DNA from: Ga0077527 sp945862135 | GTDB lineage: Bacteria; Pseudomonadota; Gammaproteobacteria; Burkholderiales; SG8-41 | Direction: 5' to 3' | Assembly: GCA_964203275.1 (NCBI GenBank) | Contig: CAXNMF010000006.1 | Coordinates: 124,001 to 188,000 of the forward strand | Length of the DNA stretch: 64,000 nucleotides | Part shown: positions 59,922 to 64,000 of the stretch, piece by piece | How the letters are laid out: every line of letters starts with the position of its first letter | Numbering within the stretch: position 1 is the first letter of the stretch | Made by a program: the position numbers and the translations under genes | Notes under the pieces: generated by a model | Database searches by the model: none | The model's input: the letters and a program-made list of their open reading frames with translations, nothing else | Told to the model about the DNA's origin: nothing

Positions 59922-62900
59922 ATGCGCAACTGGAAACTGCCCGTATTTGCCGCATTGGCTTATGTTCTGGCCGGATCAGGCTGGATTTTGGCCGGATACT
60001 TCTTGTCCGGCGCTCTGTATCAAAACGATCCGGCATCGCAGTTCGAACTGGTGAAGGGGCTGATTTTCGTCGGCATCACCGGAACTGTGCTGTTCATCTC
60101 ACTGACCTACCTTGATCGCCGCAATGCTGAAAACCTGATGGCAGGTGATCTCGGCGCCGAGTTTGAACAGTCGTTAAAAAGGGGGGAATTTGTCGTACGC
60201 TGGCTGCCCGCGCTGGTGGTCTTGGTTTACGTCTCCCTTTTTATTGTCATCGCAGCGGCCTTGTGGTGGGTTCGAGACCATACGTTGCAAAACGGCGAGC
60301 GGTCCGTACTCGCCCTGCAAAAAGCACACGCCGCACAGACCAGTAGTTCACTGGATGTCATCAACTTCACACTGAGCGGCATTGCCAAGGACATCATTGA
60401 AAAAAGAATTTCCAATCCCGCGGACGAATTGCGATCCCATATCCCGGATATTGCGTCATCCGTCAGCAGCATCGGCATCACTGATGCGAACGGCAAGGTT
60501 ATCGCCCACACCGAACCCGGCGCAGCACGTCTTGACCTGTCTTCAAGGGACTACTTCCTGATCCACCGCAACAATGCGGGCAGCGGATTTCATCTCACAA
60601 AGCCGTTCCGTGGCGAAGCCTCGGGCCGCTTGCTGATCGTCGCCAGCCGGCCCATCCGAACAACATCCGGCCAGTTCATGGGCATCGTAGCAGCGGTCAT
60701 TGACCCGGCAATCTTCGGCGCCTATTGGCGGCAGACGGATGACGCCGGGACAACGCTGTCGATCTACGATACAAATGACACCCTGATGCTGCGCAGCCCC
60801 TTCCAGGAAAAGGCGATTGGCAAATCCGACCTGCACCCGCTTTCTTCGAGATTGCGCGACCAGGCAGCAAGTCCCCGGACATTCCGAGCGGCCAGCCCGA
60901 TCGACGATGACAACCGCATCTATGCGATCGGCCTCATTCCCGGATATCCCAATCTGCGCCTGCTGGTCGGAATTTCAGAATCAAAAATGCTTGAAAGCTG
61001 GTACGCATTCGCAATCGTCAGTCTTGCCATCTATCTGCTGGTCGCCAGCGGACTGACCGCACTGACATTCGCGCTGCTGCGGCAACTGCGAGAACGTCTG
61101 GTGCTGCAGCGTAAAGCCGCAGAGTTGGCGCGTTACCCCTTGCAGAATCGTAATCCCGTCATAACGGTGACTCCGTCCGGGAAAAAACTGTTCATGAACA
61201 AGGCTGCGCGACAACTGTTCAGCTCGGTCCAGGGAAATGCGGCCACAACCCTGGAGCAGCAACTAATGGCAATGGCCGCGATGACCACGCCGGGGCTGCG
61301 CGAATTCGCCATCGGTACGCAGATCTTGACGGCATCTTACGTGCCGCATGCGCCGCAATTCTGCGACATTTACCTTACGGACGTCACCTCGGCGCGCCAG
61401 GGCGAAGACCTGATCCAGCTGTTCTTCGATCTTCCGTTCATCGGTATGGCGATCACGTCCCCGGAATCCAAGCGCTGGCTGCGCTTCAACAACCAGCTTT
61501 GCGACATCCTCGGCTATACGCGAAAACAGCTTGAGGACAAAACATGGTCGGAACTGACGCACCCCGACGACATCGCAATCAATACCGCCAAATTCGAACG
61601 CCTGTTCCGCGACGAAAGCGACGGCTATTCACTGGACAAGCGTTTTGTTCGCGCCGACGGCGCCATTGTTGATGCTGTCATTGATGTACATGCCGTTCGC
61701 CGTCCTGATCGTTCAATCGAATTTTGTGTGGCCACGATCCAGGACATTACCGAGCGCAAACAAGCCGAACGCCGGCTGCGCGAACAGCGCAATCTGTATG
61801 CCGCCCTGAGCGCCACCAACGAAGCCATCATCCGCATCCGCGACCGCAACACCCTGCTTCAACGGGTTTGCGAGATTGCGGTGGAACGCACAGGGATTGT
61901 TTTTGCCTGGGTCGGCATGCTCAACCATGCCGAAAAACTCAGGCCAGTCGCCCGCGCAGGCGAAGACCAGCACATCCTCGAACTAGCAATGACCAGCCTG
62001 AATTCAGCGGACCGCAGCGAATGCACAGCTGCTGCTCGCGCCCTCGCCCACAATCGCATAGAAGTGGTCAACGACTGGCAGGATGACGCAGGCCTTGCTC
62101 CCTGGCTGGAACTGTTCGGCAAGGCCGGATTCCTGTCGCTGGCGGTGCTGCCGATCCGGCAGGACGGCAAGCCGATCGCAACACTGCATCTTTACGCCGA
62201 CGAAACCGGCTACTTCCGTCCGGACATCGTCGGTCTGCTGACCAAAATGGGGGCCGACCTCGACTATGCCCTCGAAGGCCTGCGGGCCCAGGCTGAAAGG
62301 GATCACGCAACCGTCGAATTGCAACGCGCAGAAGCGCGCTGGCAGTTCGCACTGGAGGGCGGCGACCACGGCGTCTGGGAATGGGACATCGCCGCAAATA
62401 CCGTGTTTTATTCGCCGCTCTGGAAAACCATGATCGGATACCGCGTCGAGGAGATCAGCAATAACCCTGACGAGTGGAAATCCCGCGTGCATCCCGATGA
62501 TTGGGCAAGAGTCGAAGTCGAAGTCCAGCGCCATCTGAAAGGGGAGACCCCGATTTATTCCTGTGAGCATCGCGTCCGCTGCAAGGACGACAGCTACAAA
62601 TGGATACTGGGCCACGGCAAGATCATCACTCGCGACGACGCTGGTGCACCGCTGATGATGATCGGCACCCATACCGACATCAGCTCGCAAAAACAGATGG
62701 ACTTGGCGCTCGCGGAAAGCGAGCAGAAGTTCAAGGCGCTAGTCGAACAGTCGCTGATCGGCATCTACATTGTCGATGAGGACAAGCTTATTTACGTCAA
62801 TCCCCGTGCCGCCGAGATTTTCGGCTATGAACCGGACGAATTAAGCAACGTCAGCCTTGCCAGCGTGATTGCGCCGGAAGACCGCAATCTCGTGCATGAC

Positions 62901-63683
62901 AACATTTTGCGGCGCACATCCGGCGAAATCGAATCGCTGCGCTACGAATTCCGCGGCCTGCGCAAGGACGGGCAGCTCATCGATATTGGCGTACATGGCA
63001 GCCGCACCATGCTCGGCAACCGTCCAGTCGTGCTGGGCGTATTGCAGGACATCACCGACCGCAGGGTCCAGGAAGAACGCGTCAAGGGCTATATTGACCG
63101 CCTCGAACGATCCATCATGTCAACCGTACAGGCGATTTCGCATATGGTCGACCTGCGCGACCCGTACACTTCGGGTCACGAACGGCGGGTAGGCGAGCTG
63201 GCGGCCGCCATCGGCACGGAACTCGGCATGAACGAAGATCAAGTGACCGGCCTGCGCGTTTCCGGAGGCGTTCATGATGTCGGCAAGATCGCAGTTCCTG
63301 CCGAAATCCTGTCCAAGCCGACCCGCCTGTCGTCCGCCGAATTCGCCATCGTCAAAACCCACGCGCAGCAGGGCTACGAAATCCTGAAGGACATTGATTT
63401 TCCTTGGCCGGTTGCGGAAACCGTGTGGCAGCATCACGAACGCCTCGATGGCAGCGGCTATCCCCGCGGCCTGCGCGGTGACGAAATACGCCTCGAGGCG
63501 CGTATCCTGGCCGTCGCCGATGTCGTGGAATCCATGAGCACGCACCGGCCTTACCGCGCTGCACTGGGCGTTGAAGCCGCATTCGCAGAACTGAAGGCAA
63601 AATCCGGATCACTCTATGACCCGGTAGTTGTTACAGCATGCATCCATCTTTTCCACGAAAAAGGTTTTCAGCTGCCGGAGTAG
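59922..63683 (+). CDS. Multi-sensor PAS/GAF HD-GYP phosphodiesterase
   Basis: A 1253-residue membrane signalling protein that probably degrades c-di-GMP. Two N-terminal hydrophobic segments (about 5-30 and 40-63), a third at about 92-113 and a fourth at about 348-375 flank an extracytoplasmic sensor of about 230 residues, of dCache-like type. PAS domains follow at about 385-480 (weak), 490-610, 785-910 and 925-1040, with a GAF domain at about 620-775. The HD-GYP domain (1055-1253) has His1118-Asp1119 (VHDVGKI), His1171-His1172-Glu1173 and Gly1179-Tyr1180-Pro1181 (DGSGYP), so it should be active. With the EAL protein at 27213 it is the second c-di-GMP phosphodiesterase in the window. Confidence 0.92.
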   Translation: MRNWKLPVFAALAYVLAGSGWILAGYFLSGALYQNDPASQFELVKGLIFVGITGTVLFISLTYLDRRNAENLMAGDLGAEFEQSLKRGEFVVRWLPALVVLVYVSLFIVIAAALWWVRDHTLQNGERSVLALQKAHAAQTSSSLDVINFTLSGIAKDIIEKRISNPADELRSHIPDIASSVSSIGITDANGKVIAHTEPGAARLDLSSRDYFLIHRNNAGSGFHLTKPFRGEASGRLLIVASRPIRTTSGQFMGIVAAVIDPAIFGAYWRQTDDAGTTLSIYDTNDTLMLRSPFQEKAIGKSDLHPLSSRLRDQAASPRTFRAASPIDDDNRIYAIGLIPGYPNLRLLVGISESKMLESWYAFAIVSLAIYLLVASGLTALTFALLRQLRERLVLQRKAAELARYPLQNRNPVITVTPSGKKLFMNKAARQLFSSVQGNAATTLEQQLMAMAAMTTPGLREFAIGTQILTASYVPHAPQFCDIYLTDVTSARQGEDLIQLFFDLPFIGMAITSPESKRWLRFNNQLCDILGYTRKQLEDKTWSELTHPDDIAINTAKFERLFRDESDGYSLDKRFVRADGAIVDAVIDVHAVRRPDRSIEFCVATIQDITERKQAERRLREQRNLYAALSATNEAIIRIRDRNTLLQRVCEIAVERTGIVFAWVGMLNHAEKLRPVARAGEDQHILELAMTSLNSADRSECTAAARALAHNRIEVVNDWQDDAGLAPWLELFGKAGFLSLAVLPIRQDGKPIATLHLYADETGYFRPDIVGLLTKMGADLDYALEGLRAQAERDHATVELQRAEARWQFALEGGDHGVWEWDIAANTVFYSPLWKTMIGYRVEEISNNPDEWKSRVHPDDWARVEVEVQRHLKGETPIYSCEHRVRCKDDSYKWILGHGKIITRDDAGAPLMMIGTHTDISSQKQMDLALAESEQKFKALVEQSLIGIYIVDEDKLIYVNPRAAEIFGYEPDELSNVSLASVIAPEDRNLVHDNILRRTSGEIESLRYEFRGLRKDGQLIDIGVHGSRTMLGNRPVVLGVLQDITDRRVQEERVKGYIDRLERSIMSTVQAISHMVDLRDPYTSGHERRVGELAAAIGTELGMNEDQVTGLRVSGGVHDVGKIAVPAEILSKPTRLSSAEFAIVKTHAQQGYEILKDIDFPWPVAETVWQHHERLDGSGYPRGLRGDEIRLEARILAVADVVESMSTHRPYRAALGVEAAFAELKAKSGSLYDPVVVTACIHLFHEKGFQLPE

Positions 63684-63756
63684 TTTGTGCGTGCAGTTGC
63701 TGGCCCTTGCTCCGTAATGCGTATAAAATAACAATAAAAACAAAGGGTTATTGGAT

Positions 63757-64000
63757 ATGAACGGCATCGCGCAGTGGCTGGATCGCAATATCCTTGAACT
63801 TGGTCGCGAAATGCGACTGTCCTATCTGCCGCCACTGATGGTCTATATGGCGGCCGGCATTTCCGGACTGACCGGCATCGTCGGCACCTTCTTCGTCAAA
63901 GACTACCTCGGTCTTTCGGCCGCCTTTCTAGCCGCACTCGGTTTCTGGGCAGGCGTGCCATGGGCACTGAAAATGCCGCTGGGCCATCTCGTCGATCTGA
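63757..64000 (+). CDS. MFS transporter, N-terminal part (cut by window)
   Basis: The first 81 codons of a membrane transporter beginning at ATG 63757. Two hydrophobic helices are visible (PPLMVYMAAGISGLTGIVGT and AAFLAALGFWAGVPWAL), followed by KMPLGHLVDL, an MFS-type loop as in folate-biopterin or PucC-like transporters. The frame continues beyond the window edge. Substrate cannot be inferred. Confidence 0.75.
   Translation, partial: MNGIAQWLDRNILELGREMRLSYLPPLMVYMAAGISGLTGIVGTFFVKDYLGLSAAFLAALGFWAGVPWALKMPLGHLVDL

Overview
The window is a high-GC proteobacterial chromosome segment, most consistent with a betaproteobacterium (Burkholderiales/Nitrosomonadales-like). Supporting signs are the tig-clpP-clpX-lon order with an adjacent tRNA-Leu, abundant Bug/TctC tricarboxylate-transporter receptors, a long-chain acyl-CoA degradation cluster with the dehydrogenase domain N-terminal in the bifunctional enzyme, ETF-ubiquinone oxidoreductase, hopanoid genes hpnC/hpnD/hpnE, and an OmpR/EnvZ pair. 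This assignment is from gene content and order only.

Layout. 1-6 kb: protein quality control on the minus strand (tig, clpP, clpX, lon; lon is cut at its last codons) plus tRNA-Leu(UAG). 6-9.4 kb: hpnC-hpnD, an SDR lacking the catalytic Tyr, an ABM-domain protein and a DUF202 protein. 9.4-14 kb: a Kef/YbaL antiporter, a HupE/UreJ-like membrane protein with an EF-hand, a TPR protein and a 56-residue Lys-rich exported peptide. 14-24 kb is an accessory stretch: Bug receptor, GMC oxidoreductase without a normal start codon, NHL propeller, clade-2 chlorite dismutase, DUF3617 protein, decayed Bug gene, frameshifted AT-rich DUF2971 gene, and an IS481-family element inserted in the loop of a palindrome. 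22.9-28.8 kb: a PrpF/GalD-like isomerase, hpnE (about 16 kb from hpnCD), ETF-QO and an EAL phosphodiesterase.

28.8-40.5 kb is a minus-strand fatty-acid utilisation block: thiolase (four apparent indels), 3-hydroxyacyl-CoA dehydrogenase/enoyl-CoA hydratase, FadL, YciA-like thioesterase, acyl-CoA synthetase, HSDL2-like SDR, crotonase and FadE. FadL imports fatty acids, the synthetase activates them, and FadE, the hydratase/dehydrogenase and thiolase carry out beta-oxidation; ETF-QO passes acyl-CoA dehydrogenase electrons to quinone. 40.6-46.7 kb is a second minus-strand unit: TctABC transporter (tctB and tctC frameshifted), an AraC regulator, and an AprA-like flavoprotein with a 2x[4Fe-4S] ferredoxin. 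This looks like an inducible uptake and catabolism unit for an unknown acid.

46.9-51 kb: LemA with two TPM proteins, then udg-rimI-tsaB. 51-54.2 kb: a small membrane protein, RidA, a stand-alone DndB-like DGQHR protein, and a secreted protein made of 40-residue Cys-rich repeats. 54.6-64 kb: ompR-envZ, a cyclic-nucleotide-binding protein, thpR, ispD-ispF, an AMMECR1 protein, a 1253-residue PAS/GAF/HD-GYP sensor and the start of an MFS transporter.

The clearest odd features are the cysteine repeat protein, the IS481 insertion that splits a perfect hairpin, the duplicated 3' tail of the beta-oxidation gene, and a series of single-base frameshifts in otherwise well-conserved genes. The frameshifts could be real decay or sequence error. 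I did not find a convincing defence system or CRISPR array.
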